DNA from: Sphaeramia orbicularis
Lineage: Eukaryota > Chordata > Actinopteri > Kurtiformes > Apogonidae
Direction: 5' to 3'
DNA length: 64,000 nucleotides
Assembly: GCF_902148855.1 (NCBI RefSeq)
Contig: NC_043978.1
Location: forward strand, 46,961,631 to 47,025,630
The translations under genes and the position numbers were made by a program. Numbering within the stretch: position 1 is the stretch's first letter; every line of letters begins with the position of its first letter. This document shows, one piece after another, positions 1 to 10,757 of the stretch. The notes below the pieces were generated by a model. That model was given only the letters and a program-made list of their open reading frames with translations. It was not told the origin of the DNA and ran no database searches.

Positions 1-466
1 CACCTTTGCTTGTGTATCCTCTTTTATTTGGACATTTTATCAGTGAGTATCTCACACTACTTTTTTTTTTTTTTTCTACTTGTCTTGTCCAGCGTCCTAA
101 CAGCAGAATGGTAGTCTGGTTCCTTTTGGTGCTGCACAAATTTGCTTTGCCAAGGGTAACTTCATAAAGTATATGAAGCGCCCTTTGAAATTCTACTGTG
201 TTTATTAAGAGTTTTGTTGAATCATATTTCGATGACATGAGCATTTTTTTTTTTTTTTTAAACAATGTTCCGTCTACACACATTGTTTGATACGCTGCTA
301 TGAGCGGTAGGTAAGACGTAGTGTCACATATCTAAATGTGTCTCCACACTTTATTAGCACTGTCTGGAATAGGGATAAACATCTGACTTTGTTCGACTAG
401 TTCTTGGTGACACTGAGCGTAGGTGCCATTGCGATGAATTTGCAAAATAGTGTCAGGAGAGAAGTT
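1..466. other. AT-rich DNA, no gene seen
   Basis: No convincing reading frame, RNA gene or repeat is recognised. There are poly-T runs near 61-76 and 246-259. Confidence 0.6.
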
Positions 467-852
467 GTTTTGGTGGAACATTCACACATGAGTAAGTATG
501 TTATGGTACTAAAATTGCCACCAAATCACGCATAAAGACTTTATCTTTCTCAAAACTTCCATTTTCAAGGTGTAGTTGTTGCTTGGAGCTTGCAGTTCTT
601 TCACATAGTGAGGAGAACAGAAAGCAATAACACACAGAAGAAAAGAGAGTGACCATCTGGAAATAAAATGGAAATATTCACTCGTATTTCAGTCAGCTAG
701 AACAGGCTGGAGATACTGTATAAACTAATTGTCAAATGTCCATGACCCTGAATTATATTCTGAGCACAGCAAAACAAGCGTACAATAGAACATACAGACA
801 GAGGATGGATGTCTGCCGGTAAATACAACATCACACAGTGACAGAAGTAAAG
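467..852 (+). repeat. Displaced partial copy of the 0.6-kb tandem unit
   Basis: This stretch matches the second part of the unit repeated at 2863-5220, from the 'ggaacattcacacatgag' motif to 'gacagaagtaaa'. The match stops sharply at both ends. It lacks the short element found at 3921-4146 in its sister, so it shows the empty site ('gaaagcaataacac'). Confidence 0.85.
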
Positions 853-1087
853 AAAACTGGACGGAGATGGGCTTTAAACTACTATTTGAACACGGTGGTT
901 AATGAAGATCCAAACACTGTGGGTGTGTGTTTGTTGGTTGAAATAGAGGAAAGTCAACTGGGGAACATGAATACCCAGATTTCACACCTTTTGAGAAACT
1001 TTACCACCTACATAAGTTCTGAAAGAGACGAACTCTTGACATGACACGAAATTACATAAAATTTCAAAAGGACCTTCTACAGACTGT

Positions 1088-1145
1088 AAAAAAAAAAAAT
1101 AGATAGAACTTTATCGATCCTTTTATTGACCCCTGACCCCACAAT
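1088..1145 (-). repeat. Possible LINE 3' tail fragment
   Basis: Read on the minus strand the motif resembles the 'gatcaataaagt...tatct' tails that end many fish LINEs. It is short and diverged, and no coding part is attached. Confidence 0.35.
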
Positions 1146-1194
1146 AAGAAGCAGCACAAATATTACTACAGTAAAGTATGTACAGCCATAAACA

Positions 1195-2203
1195 CAAATA
1201 TTTCAGTGAAAAAAAACAGCTTATGTAAACCAAAGTGGTCATATTTAATGTGACCTTCCTTTTACACTTAGTATGTCTTTAATCCTTTTATTCAGACAAT
1301 AGGACATTTTTGTCGTTCACTGTCTGATTTTTTTTATTCCAGGTTTCATTCAACATATACCAGATGTTTGTAACGGTTTTTGCTTCTCTGTCATGAGGTC
1401 AGAGGCAAGGTTATAATAGTTTTGGATTTTTCATTATAGTTTAGTTTTATTTAGTTTTGACTTATTTTTTCTCTAGTTCAGTTAGTTTTAATTAGTTTTT
1501 CGAGCAGATTTGCTAGTTTTTATTCGTTTTTGTTTGTTTCTAAATGCTTAGTTTTAGTATTAATTTTAGTTTTGTCATATCTTTTGTCTTCTTCTCCGTC
1601 ATTTTCAAAATAAATCCCAGACAGGACTCTGCTGCTTTCTCCCAACTTTAGTCTCCATGTTTCCAGGTAGAGTGGGGACCAGAAGATGACTGGAAACCAC
1701 AAGTGAACACAAGTGACGGACCGTCAAGTGTCGTACGGTGACGCTAGATAAAATTGCTAGAGTGAAATAAATCGCTTTCGTATCAATCCAACATTGACAA
1801 AGACGAAAACTAAGGGAATTTTATCCATAATTTTCATCCGTTTTAGTTAGTTTTGTAAACACACAATACAGTTTCAGTTAGTTATCGTTTTTTTTTTGTT
1901 TTGTTTTAATTATAGCTTTTATTTACTTCAGTTAACGAAAATATTTTTACAATTCTAGTTTTCCTCATTTCGTTAGTTTTCGTTAACGATTTATAACCCT
2001 GGTCAGAGGTCACACTAAATACTGACTTTAACCTTTACAACCCATTTAGTTCCATTTTTAGTGTGTCTTTTAAGGCTATGCACATATTTTCTGTATTTTC
2101 TTGTTGTATCTGAAGAAAAGAGACTGAGAAATAAATAGCATGTTCATTTCAACGTTGCAAAAACAACAAATATAAAGGCCAACTAAAACTTTATATACAC
2201 AGT
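1195..2203 (-). mobile_element. Miniature element family M1, split by a hAT insertion
   Basis: The flanks at 1195-1405 and 2002-2203 align in reverse with the single block at 16975-17390. The shared motifs include the 'gaccccatgaca' and 'cagatgcaacaagaaaat' segments. Its outer ends resemble the 'tataaaagtcttagtccacc' termini of fish Tc1-like miniature elements, but I cannot fix a TA duplication. It is older than the hAT element it contains. Confidence 0.7.
1406..2001 (-). mobile_element. hAT-type miniature element with 8-bp duplication GTCAGAGG
   Basis: The ends are CAAGGTTATAAT and TTATAACCCTG, flanked by perfect direct repeats GTCAGAGG at 1398-1405 and 2002-2009; an 8-bp duplication is the hAT signature. 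The 16975-17390 relative of the host element has this 8-mer once, which confirms the insertion. The minus strand near 1570-1690 keeps a remnant related to a short frame in the second copy at 26543-27117. That frame starts METKVGRKQQSPVWDLFEYD and looks like the start of a hAT BED-finger transposase. No intact transposase remains. Confidence 0.85.
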
Positions 2204-2862
2204 TTAATAATCACAGAATAATAGTTATCATAGAGTGATAATAGTAATAGTAGTCATAAAAACATAAAAGTAGTGTAAGTATGTGGGTTATAATGATTTA
2301 TAATTTCTTCTTCCCTCTGAGCAGCTGTCAGGTTTTCGTGTTCTAAGCAATTCTTTTCTTCAGATGTCGAGCTTTGCTTCAGTATGAGCTCATCAACAGC
2401 CACCGCCGCTGTCTGCTTCACACCTCTGCCCCACAACAAGCTGCATGGCTTCAGCACTAAGTAGGCCAGTGACTGATGATAATATAAGCCGTAGTAATGA
2501 GGTAGGATCACTTTCTGCTCCAATTATTTACTAGCGGGTTGGACCCGGTGAGATAATTCTTCGTCAGGTGGCACCGAGCCGAGTAACGAGATTAATGGAG
2601 GCTTTGCTTCCTCAGATGAATCACATATGGTTTGGATCAGATTTTTCTGTGGTGACAGAAAAGGGAAAGAGTTTGGACTGTGAGAAATGGTGTTTGACCC
2701 TCACTAGGGAGAACCGGAGTTGAACAGGAACATGTGTAACATCAAATGTAGACGTTATCGCTGCATGAACTTAAATGATGTTAAGGTGGTATTATAGAGA
2801 CTACATCACTGCAGGCTGGGGAACCCCTAGCAGTTGTGGGCCCAATGAAAGGTGAACTGATA
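2204..2862. other. No recognised gene or repeat
   Basis: An 89-codon open frame on the minus strand (2254-2523) starts with Met, but shows no known motif and no splice context I can defend. It is left uncalled. Confidence 0.5.
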
Positions 2863-2962
2863 GAAAAATAGAAAAATTCTGAGATACCATCTAAGTGTCA
2901 AGACAGAGTCACTGGATTCTGGAATCAGAAGACTTTACTTGCAGCAAGGACTCAAGTACATA

Positions 2963-3604
2963 CACTGTAAAAAAAAATCCTGTTGTTTTTACGGAAAAAA
3001 ACTGGCAGCTGTGGTTTCCAGAACAATACTGTAAAAAACACATCCAACTGTAAACATATTTACGAAGTAACATGTAGATTTAACATTTTAAACATGTAGA
3101 TTTAACTGGTAAATGGACTGCACTTATTTAGCACATTTACTCCACCTTCATGGTGTCCAAAGCCACCAGGTCCAACTGGGAACAATTTAGGGTTCAGTGT
3201 CTTCCATGTAAACTTTGACATATGGACAGTCGGAGCCAGGATTCGAACCACCAACCCTTTGGTTATTGGATGAGCCGCTCTACCAACTCTGCCAACCCAT
3301 TCATTTACAAGTTTAAAATGTTACATTGTTAAATGCTTACTTTTTTAAAAACTTTTTTATTAAAAAAAAAAGCAAATATGCCATTATTTCAACAATAAAA
3401 CAATAGAAAACCATCCTTTCTACATACTAATCTGGTTTTGTTCACATACTCTTCCTGTAAGAACTACAGCTATATTTGATTTAATCGTTAACACATTTTT
3501 TTTTTTTCAAATAAACAACTTTGCATTGTATTGTCACGTACAGTTTTTTTATGTTGCAATTTTACAACTTTCTGGTGTTAATTCTACAGTCATTTTTTAC
3601 AGTG
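2963..3604 (-). mobile_element. TA-flanked miniature element CACTG, copy A
   Basis: The ends are perfect inverted repeats CACTGTAAAAA and TTTTTACAGTG, flanked by TA at 2961-2962 and 3605-3606. The sister unit near 5059 has the uninterrupted sequence 'gtacatacaacaac', so the TA duplication is seen directly. This points to the Tc1/mariner superfamily. It is the reverse orientation of copy B (58570-59341) and, like it, contains a tRNA-like promoter segment. No transposase is present. Confidence 0.9.
3228..3296 (-). repeat. tRNA-like SINE head inside the CACTG element
   Basis: On the minus strand this holds an A-box-like 'GTTGGTAGAGCGGC' and a B box 'GGTTCGAATCC' at tRNA-like spacing. It is followed by the 'gacactgaaccctaa' body common in fish tRNA-derived SINEs. 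It is embedded in both copies of the carrier element, so it was captured before the carrier spread. It is not a functional tRNA: the cloverleaf does not close. Confidence 0.7.
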
Positions 3605-3920
3605 TACAACAAGATGCAGCAGTTGACTAACTAACATCAGGAAGTGTAAGTTCTTATGGAAGAATATGGACAATACAACCATTGGCCCAAGTGTCCAAAC
3701 ATAATGACACTGATCAAGTTCACCATTGGCTTAGGAGTCCAAAACACGGTGATGCATGGGTTTTGGTGGAACATTCACACATGAGTAAGCATGTTATGGT
3801 ACTAAAGTTGCCACCAAATCATGCATAAAGACTTTATCTTTCTCAAAACTTCCATTTTCAAGGTGTAGTTGTTGCTTGGAGGCTGCGGTTCTTTCACATA
3901 GTGAGGAGAACAGAAAGCAA

Positions 3921-4146
3921 CTAGAAAAACACTCGGAGAGTGCAAACCTCTGCCAAGGCAGATCAGCCCCCTCCCCCGCATCACCACCGAAATTTAATCA
4001 TTTGTTCCTTGTGCCAGTATCAACATTCCCTGAAATTTTCATCCAAATCTGTCCATAACTTTTTGAGTTATCTTGCTAACAGACAAACAGACAGACAGAC
4101 AAACAAACCAACGCCGGCAAAAACATAACCTCCTTAGCGGAGGTAA
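3921..4146 (-). mobile_element. Helitron-like non-autonomous element
   Basis: Read on the minus strand, the 3' end is CTAG. It is preceded by a short T run and a 5-bp hairpin (CACTC/GAGTG), as in Helitrons. The sister units (near 623 and 4751) show the empty site, and the element lies exactly between A and T on the minus strand with no target duplication. The 5' end begins TTACCTCC rather than the textbook TC, with its own CCTCC/GGAGG inverted repeat. The body holds the 'cagacaaacagacagac' run of a very common metazoan dispersed repeat. It has no coding capacity. Confidence 0.7.
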
Positions 4147-5220
4147 TAACACACAGAAGAAAAGAGAGTGACCATCTGGAAATAAAATGGAAATATTCAG
4201 CCCTATTCCAGTCAGCTAGGATAGGCTGAAGAAACTGTATAAACTAATTGTCAAACGTCCATGACCCTGAATAATATTCTGAGCGCAGCAAAACAAGCGT
4301 ACAATAGAAAATACAGGCACAGGATGGATGTCTGCCGGTAAATACAACACACAGTGACAGAAGTAAAAATTCTGAGATACCATCTAAGAATCAAGACAGA
4401 GTCACTGGATTCTGGAATCAGAAGACTTTACTTGTGGCAAGGAGTCAAGTACATACAGTTGACTGACTAACATGAGGAAGTCTAAGTTCTTATGAAAGAA
4501 TATGGACAATACAACCATTGGCGCAAGTGTCCAAACATAATGACATTGATCAAGTTCCCCATTGGCTTAGGAATCCAAAACATGGTGATGCATGGGTTTT
4601 GGGGGAACATTCACACGAGTAAGCATGTTATGGTACTAAAATTGCCACCAAATCACACATAAAGACTTTATCTTTCTCAAAACTTCCATTTTCAAGGTGT
4701 AGTTGTTGCTTGGAGGTTGTGGTTCTTTCACATTGTGAGGAGAAAAGAAAGTAATAACACACAGAAGAAAAGCGAGTGACCATCTGGAAATAAAATGGAA
4801 ATATTCAGCCCTATTCCAGTCAGCTAGAACAGGCTGGAGATACTGTATAAACTAATTGTCAAACATCCATGACCCTGAATAATATTCTGAGCACAGCAAA
4901 ACAAGCGGACAATAGAAAATACAGACAGAGGATGGATGTCTGCCGGTAAATACAACACACAGTGACAGAAGTAAAAATTCTGAGATACCATCTAAGAATC
5001 AAGACAGAGTCACTGGATTGTGGAATCAGAAGATTTTACTTGCAGCAAGGAGTCGAGTACATACAACAACATGCAGCAGTTGACAGACTAACACCACGAA
5101 GTCTAAGTTCTGATGAAAGAATATGGATAATACAACCATTGGTCCAAGTGTCCAAACATAATGACATTGATCAAGTTCCCCAATGGCTTAGGAGTCCAAA
5201 ACACGATGATGCATGGGTTC

Positions 5221-6638
5221 AGTGACCCTGTTTTCACTCTATTCCCACCTACACTATAGCCTGATATCCCCGAGGGCAACAGGCTGCTCTGGCCCCGAAC
5301 TGTTATGTGCCCTTCATAAAATAAAGTATCTGTAAATCTGAAAGTGAAATTTAACTTTGGACGTCCGACTCCCGGCTTCTATGCCTCTTTTTTACTCCGG
5401 ATCTTACACGAAATTTTCACAACTTCTAACCTATAACCACTGGGCCCCCTAGAAATGCTGGGCCCCATGAATTTGTCATGTGTAGACTGCAGGAAAACAA
5501 TAGGTTCTTGTCTTCCTTAACTACTAAGGATGTGGTAAATGACACCTGTGTTTAGAATGAAGTCCAAGCACTATTGCATGTCAGGTTTTTATTTCTCAAA
5601 CAGTTTTGAGCAAAAGAATGTAAATTTAGGCCTGAAAACTTTTGTTTGATTAAAAACAAAACTTTGTCACCCTTTGCAAGATCTTAAAAAATCTTAAAAG
5701 TCTTGAATTTTCAAATCTGCATTTAATACTACTAAAAATAATTTTTGTCCTCTGTAGGGGACAAAAGTTGGACGGTTTTACTTAAAAAATGCTGTCCATT
5801 GCAAAGGACATTCCATTAAAATAAACAAATCAATAAAAATAATTTACAAAATGCATCTTAAAAACTGTTGTATTATGCAGTTTCTAATCAAGACAATTGT
5901 TTAATGTAAAAAAAAAAAAAAAAAAACGCTAAAAATGTTCATTTTCCTGGGTCTCAGGAGGATATACAGTTTTTACTGTTGCACAGAAAAATTGCCATCT
6001 ATTTAAAAAAAGAAAAGATTTCTCCTCATTCAAGCGTTTTAAGGACAAAACAATAAACGCTACACCTAATTGCCCATAGCATAGAATTAATCCTGACTAC
6101 AGCGCCTTCCCCACCTTATTAAAAACTAACTAAGCAGGTGTTAGAATCTGAACAAGCAGCCTAACTTTTGATTAGATCACTTTCAGAAGTTAAATCTCAT
6201 AAGGACACATTTTGATCATCACTATCATCACTCACATAGTATTAAAGATGGGTAATCATCTATAGTGGCGCATTTCATCTGCCACAGCCCACAAATTACT
6301 GACATTATTTCTTGACTTGTCAACTTCCTGTCTGAGAGCCTCGGAGCAGTGAGAGTGTGAAGGAGACTGCTGCATGAAAAGATCCATTAGATTTCCCAGA
6401 ATACACAGAGGGAGAAACAAATAAGTTCAAATAGCAACTTCTATTCAGACAAGAGCCATCAGCAGACGCACTTGTTACAGATGTCACCTTAGTGTCATTG
6501 ATTTACAGCCTATTGACAGTAGAGGAAATGAGGACTTTCAGAAATTGGCGCCTCGAATGGGTCACAACTGGTATAGAAAACATACTCATCATGACAGCTG
6601 AAAACAAATGACAGACAAGAATGATGTTTCAACGCATA
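5221..6638. other. No gene seen
   Basis: Mostly unique AT-rich DNA. The segment 5340-5400 shares a 'cccggcttctatgcc'-like motif with 52480-52500, suggesting a small unclassified repeat. A poly-A run lies near 5909-5926. Confidence 0.5.
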
Positions 6639-7240
6639 ACACTAGTCAACAACAAATTTATTGTTTAAGTTTTTTGAGCTGATTTAGGATAATTTTGGTG
6701 TGCTGATTCCAAAAATCACATTCATTTTGCTCAATCAGGTCAACTTTCTGAACTATGCTACATATTGGCTTTTTAACATTTTTGCTTACATTTATGGGCA
6801 TTTTCACATCATATGATACAAAATTCTTTCATATTTCTTGCAATAAACGAGTTCTGAAGATTTTACTTTTACCAATTTATGATTAATGTTTCTTTTTAAT
6901 ATTACAGGTGAATGAAATGGCTTCGACTAGAAGATCTTGCAAAAATAAGCCTGACGTATTTTGTAACACCTAATAAATACATCCTGTTAGAAAATGATTT
7001 TTTTTTCTCTTAAAAACCTATTTTGGGTGAGAACTATATAAAAAAATCAACTGATAAAGTCACAAAAATGTAATCAATTTTGTGAGAAGATCAAATTTTT
7101 CAAAATCAAATTAGCAAAAAAACCTGACCTGATTGAGAAAAACAGATGTCATTTTTGGATTTAGCGGTGCAAAATGGTCCTAATTCAGTTGAAAAAACCT
7201 AGATAACTTGCAAAAAAAACATTTGTTTGTAACCCAGTGT
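6639..7240 (+). mobile_element. Inverted-repeat element carrying a short coding start
   Basis: The two ends are inverted repeats of about 110 bp, diverged but alignable (for example 'ctcaatcaggtca' on both arms); the termini are ACACTAG and CCCAGTGT. Flanking 8-mers AACGCATA and AATCCATA match at 6 of 8 positions, compatible with an old 8-bp duplication. In the middle, after a splice-acceptor-like 'ttaatattacag', ATG at 6917 opens MASTRRSCKNKPDVFCNT, then a stop at 6971-6973. The SCKNKPDVFC stretch resembles the start of repeat-borne proteins that I recall continue with CYICGE. Superfamily unassigned. Confidence 0.65.
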
Positions 7241-7302
7241 AATCCATAACACAGAACCTATAAAAAGTATTTACCCCCTTGGATGTTTTCCCCGTTTATT
7301 TA

Positions 7303-7985
7303 GTAGTAGTAGTAGTAGTAGTAGCTTATTCAGTCATGACAACACCAAATATTGAACACAGTATTGACATTTCACGCAAAAGAAAGAAAAAGAATCACAG
7401 AATCACAAAATCAAGAATCATGTGTTGAATAATGTGTTGAATAATGACTGAAAAGGTATAGGCAGAAGCAGACTGCTTATCAAAGCCTATCCTATATTAC
7501 AACTTTTTAGGCTACCAACCTCCAAAGAAACAACAACAACAGATAATTAATCGCATTTATAAGCTTCAAAAATAGCTTTACAAACCATTTTCTTAAAAAC
7601 CAAAAAAGAATTACATGTTTTTAAATTTATGTTGGCATCATTCCAAAATTTAACTCCAATAATGCACACACATCTCCTTTTCATACCTTTTTTAGCTTTT
7701 TGTACAGTAAATTTGCAAACACCTCTGAGATTATATGGAATGTCCTGAATTGAAAAGAACCTCTGTATTAGGTCAGGGAGCATTTTTGATTTTACTCTGA
7801 ACATAATTTGCATTATTTTATAATAAAAGAGATCATAAAATTTCATCACATAAGAATTTAGAAAAAGTGGCTCCATGTGTGCATAATAATCAGCCTTATT
7901 GATAATACGTACAGCTCATTTTTGCAGTTTTATTATTGAATTTATGGTGGTTTTGAAGGTGGATCCCCACAATTCCTTTCAATTT
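7303..7985 (-). mobile_element. 5'-truncated L2/Rex1-like LINE 3' end
   Basis: On the minus strand a reading frame with one in-frame TGA holds a typical LINE reverse-transcriptase C-terminus. It contains the motifs LWGSTFKT, AVRIINKADYYAHMEPLF, then KSKMLPDLIQRFF, YNLRGVCKF, and GVKFWND ahead of SFLVFKKMVCKAI. The 3' untranslated part ends in a (CTA)n run at 7303-7325, the usual simple-repeat tail. The open part from Met is 7547-7876. It is a dead 5'-truncated copy. Confidence 0.85.
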
Positions 7986-8186
7986 CTTTTATAAATTAAT
8001 TTGTGATCGGAGTAAAAGGACACATGCATCTGGAAGGTCCAGTAAATCAGTACAATTACACCATGAAGACAAATAATGCTTCAAGCTGTGCTGACTAAAG
8101 GTAACTGGTAAGTATACATCAGGGCCAGGATGCAAAAACCAAGTCAAAGTCACTAAACATCCACTGTCATTCAGTTAAACCCATCA
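7986..8186. other. No recognised feature
   Basis: Short stretch between the LINE end and the TTAA-flanked element; nothing supported. Confidence 0.4.
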
Positions 8187-8190
8187 TTCA

Positions 8191-8668
8191 CCCATAAAGA
8201 CCCCAACATCCACCGTCAACCAAAAGCATCTACTGATTTATAATGTCTAATACCTGTTGATCCACTAATCCTATCAATACATGTAAATAACTGGTGTAAA
8301 ATACAGTTTGACATCTTCTACAACATTGATTCACCAGTAAAACTCATGGAGCTGGATCGATGACAGTGGATGGAGACACTGAGTTTATGTTCAGTTAATG
8401 ATATATTTGCTGAAAAAGTCATTTTTTTCTTCAGTTTTTTCTGTTTCTGATAAAAAGAAAACAAACAAACTCAACTTTAATCTGAGCTTTTATGAACATC
8501 TACATGATCAATAAATTAAATAAAAGAAAATACTTGATTTTCAGTGAAAATTTGCAAAATACTGAGGAAAATATTACAATAAATGCTGATAAATCACTTA
8601 AGAAGGGTTAAATAGAGAGAAAAATTGATTTAGGAATTGACACAAAAGTCACACTGGATGTTTATGGG
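8191..8668 (-). mobile_element. TTAA-flanked miniature element family F1, copy a
   Basis: The ends are CCCATAAAGACCCC and the matching inverted 'tttatggg', flanked by TTCA (decayed TTAA) on the left and TTAA at 8669-8672. The interior shares the 'cttctacaacattgattcacc' block with copies at 19.2-22.7, 35.3 and 47.0 kb. The TTAA target is that of piggyBac-type elements. No coding sequence is present. Confidence 0.8.
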
Positions 8669-8796
8669 TTAAGACAGGGAAGGAATATGGTGCATATGTA
8701 GATCTGTCCAGAGTGAAATGTTCTCGCAAACAGAGTGACGATGATGGAAACTAGTGAGGGCGTCCGCCAAGACCCCTATGACAGCTCTGAAGGGGT

Positions 8797-9399
8797 GTTG
8801 AGCCGCATTATGTAATAAATTCCCATTATGTAATACAAGTTCAAAATGTAATAAGAATGTCACGTCATCTTGTAATAAAGCCGCATTATGTAATAAACTG
8901 ACGCATTTTGTAATAAACTACCTCAATGCATTATGTAGTAAATTTTTTCGCATTATGTAGTAAGTTATTACAATTTGAGAAATTTATTACAAAATGCACT
9001 TGACACATTTTTATTTTCAGGAAAATGTAATGTGCTAAATTAATCTTTAAACTGTGTGGTTAAAGTTCTGATTCCATTACTTGTAGCTCCTGTGACTAAT
9101 TTCTTCTAAATTGCTCTGAAATTATATTAATTTGGATTGTTATTACATAATGAACCATGTTATTACATTTTTTTTTTTTAAATAAAAATGTGTCAAGTGC
9201 ATTTTGTCATAAATTTCTCAAATTGTAATAACATACTACATAATGTGAAAAAATTTACTACATAATGCATTGATGTAGTTTATTACAAAATGCGTCAGTT
9301 TATTACATAATGCGGCTTTGTTACAAGATGACGTGACATTCTTATTACATTTTGAACTTTTATTGCAAAATGGGAATTTATTACATAATGCGGCTCAAC
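8797..9399. mobile_element. Foldback element with ~220-bp inverted arms
   Basis: Arms at about 8797-9020 and 9178-9399 are near-perfect inverted copies around a loop of about 155 bp. Direct repeats AAGGGGT flank it at 8790-8796 and 9400-9406. Each arm is built from a recurring motif, variants of 'cattatgtaataaa', repeated many times with spacers. The transcript would fold into one long hairpin. There is no coding sequence and the superfamily is unknown; a 7-bp duplication is unusual and could be a shortened 8-bp one. Confidence 0.85.
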
Positions 9400-9681
9400 A
9401 AGGGGTTATAAACTTCAGAAATTGAGTTGGGTTGGTTCGTTCACACTGCAGGTCTTAATAGGTCAATTCAGATTTTTTGCTGAAATCTAATTTTTTTGTG
9501 TGTGTGAACGGTCTACAGTCCTAAAGTGACTGTTCTTGCCAAGTCCCGCCTCCTCCAGGGCAGAATCACAATATCTGGTGCATTTCAGTGATGAAAAAGT
9601 CGAATGAAATGTGATATGACCTTCCAGACTGAAATCACATTGCAATGCATCAGATATGTATCTGATTTTGGACCACATATC

Positions 9682-9739
9682 AGAATCACAGTCAGCTTTA
9701 TTGGCCAAGTATGTGAATAAGTACAAGGAATTTGGCTTC

Positions 9740-9773
<34 letters not shown>

Positions 9774-10625
9774 CTCATGTTTCAACATGAACCCAAAACA
9801 ACATGATCCCAGTCACACTTGAACATAGACGTAATATGGACAAACATTTGACTAGAGACAAGGACAACAATGGGATGAGATTTACAGTGGATTTGTAATA
9901 TAATAATAATAATAAACTTTATTTGTATAGCGCCTTTCATACAGAAATTGTAGCCCAAAGTGCTTCACATTGATTGAAAAAAATACAATATTAAAATACA
10001 CTAAGATTTGATTATACATCAAGAAATAAAATGAAATTTGAGAGAAATACAATAAAATAAAAATAAAAACAGCGCACATTAAAATATTTGATTATACATA
10101 GAATTTTTGAAGTGCAAGAAATAAAATGAAATTTGAAATACAATAAAATAGAAATAAAAACAGAAATACAATAAAATAAAATAAAATAAAAATAAAAACA
10201 GCGCACATTCCTGGTTCCTGAATTGTGACCCCATTTTTATCTCCTTTTAAAGGCTGATGAGAATAAAAATGTTTTTAATTTGGTTTTAAATATATTCAGT
10301 GAACTGGCTTCTCTAATGTCTTTTGGAATTGTATTCCATAACTTCGGTGCATAGTTAGTAAAGGCTGCGCCCCCATTTTCTTTGTAATATTTCTGGTATG
10401 TATTTCTAACATGTACATAGTGCAAATTGGGCTTTTATACAGTGAGTGGATATGTACAGGGACCCAGACTATTAAAAAATATATATTTATGTATATATTA
10501 TTTACAGTGGGTTTTATATTGTAATATGTACAGTAAGTGCAAATTGGAGTTTTTATACAGATAGTGGATATGTACAGGGATGCATAGGGATGTATATATT
10601 ATTGTATTGCAAATTAGTCAGAGTA
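9682..10625 (-). mobile_element. LINE 3'-end fragment inserted in the Harbinger-like element
   Basis: The left edge 'cagctttattggccaagtat' followed by 'acaaggaatttgg' and a T run is a widespread fish LINE-type 3' end in minus orientation. The right part (10430-10620) has a duplicated segment 'ggatatgtacaggga' typical of the same untranslated region. A second LINE end sits inside it. No coding frame belongs to this one. Confidence 0.6.
9897..10440 (-). mobile_element. L2-like LINE 3' end with ORF2 C-terminus
   Basis: On the minus strand 10237-10425 encodes the very end of a LINE reverse transcriptase. The diagnostic motif is NYAPKLWNTIPKDIREA, then a SLNIFKTKLKTFLF tail and the stop. The 3' region has an internal duplication of the 'aagaaataaaatgaaatttg' block. 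It ends at 'cgctatacaaataaag' with a (TTA)n tail near 9899-9915. It is a dead truncated copy. Confidence 0.85.
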
Positions 10626-10757
10626 TTATGAAAGTGACCTGGGTATGATTTGAAAAAAATCTGATTTGTGCTGTTCAGACTGTCATAAAAAGGAAAAAAG
10701 AGCATATATGGGTCACATATGAGCAGATTTGCAGTGAAGTGCATTTGAAGGTTTAGT

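Larger units (their letters stand above)
2863..5220 (+). repeat. Tandem array of a ~605-bp unit
   Basis: The block starting 'aattctgagataccatctaa' recurs near 2870, 4370 and 4973. The second part of the unit, from the 'attcacac' motif, recurs near 3772 and 4608, and again in the displaced copy at 467. The spacing of 4370 to 4973 gives a unit of about 605 bp. The first unit is stretched by insertions at 2963-3604 and 3921-4146. The last unit ends near 5219 before unique DNA. Units differ by scattered substitutions and small indels. Confidence 0.9.
9433..10755 (-). mobile_element. PIF/Harbinger-like miniature element, interrupted
   Basis: The two outer parts (9433-9681 and 10626-10755) match the family at 26394, 54573 and 63007, including 'ttcacactgcaggtcttaat' and 'gacctgggtatgatttg'. 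The middle is filled by LINE-derived sequence. The ends are worn, so the 3-bp duplication cannot be read here. Confidence 0.75.

Noticed and set aside
2254-2523. 89-codon minus frame
   Set aside because: No motif, no splice context; left uncalled although not explained by a repeat.
4962-5225. 87-codon frame in the last tandem unit
   Set aside because: The sister units carry stops or indels in the same frame, so it is not conserved as coding.
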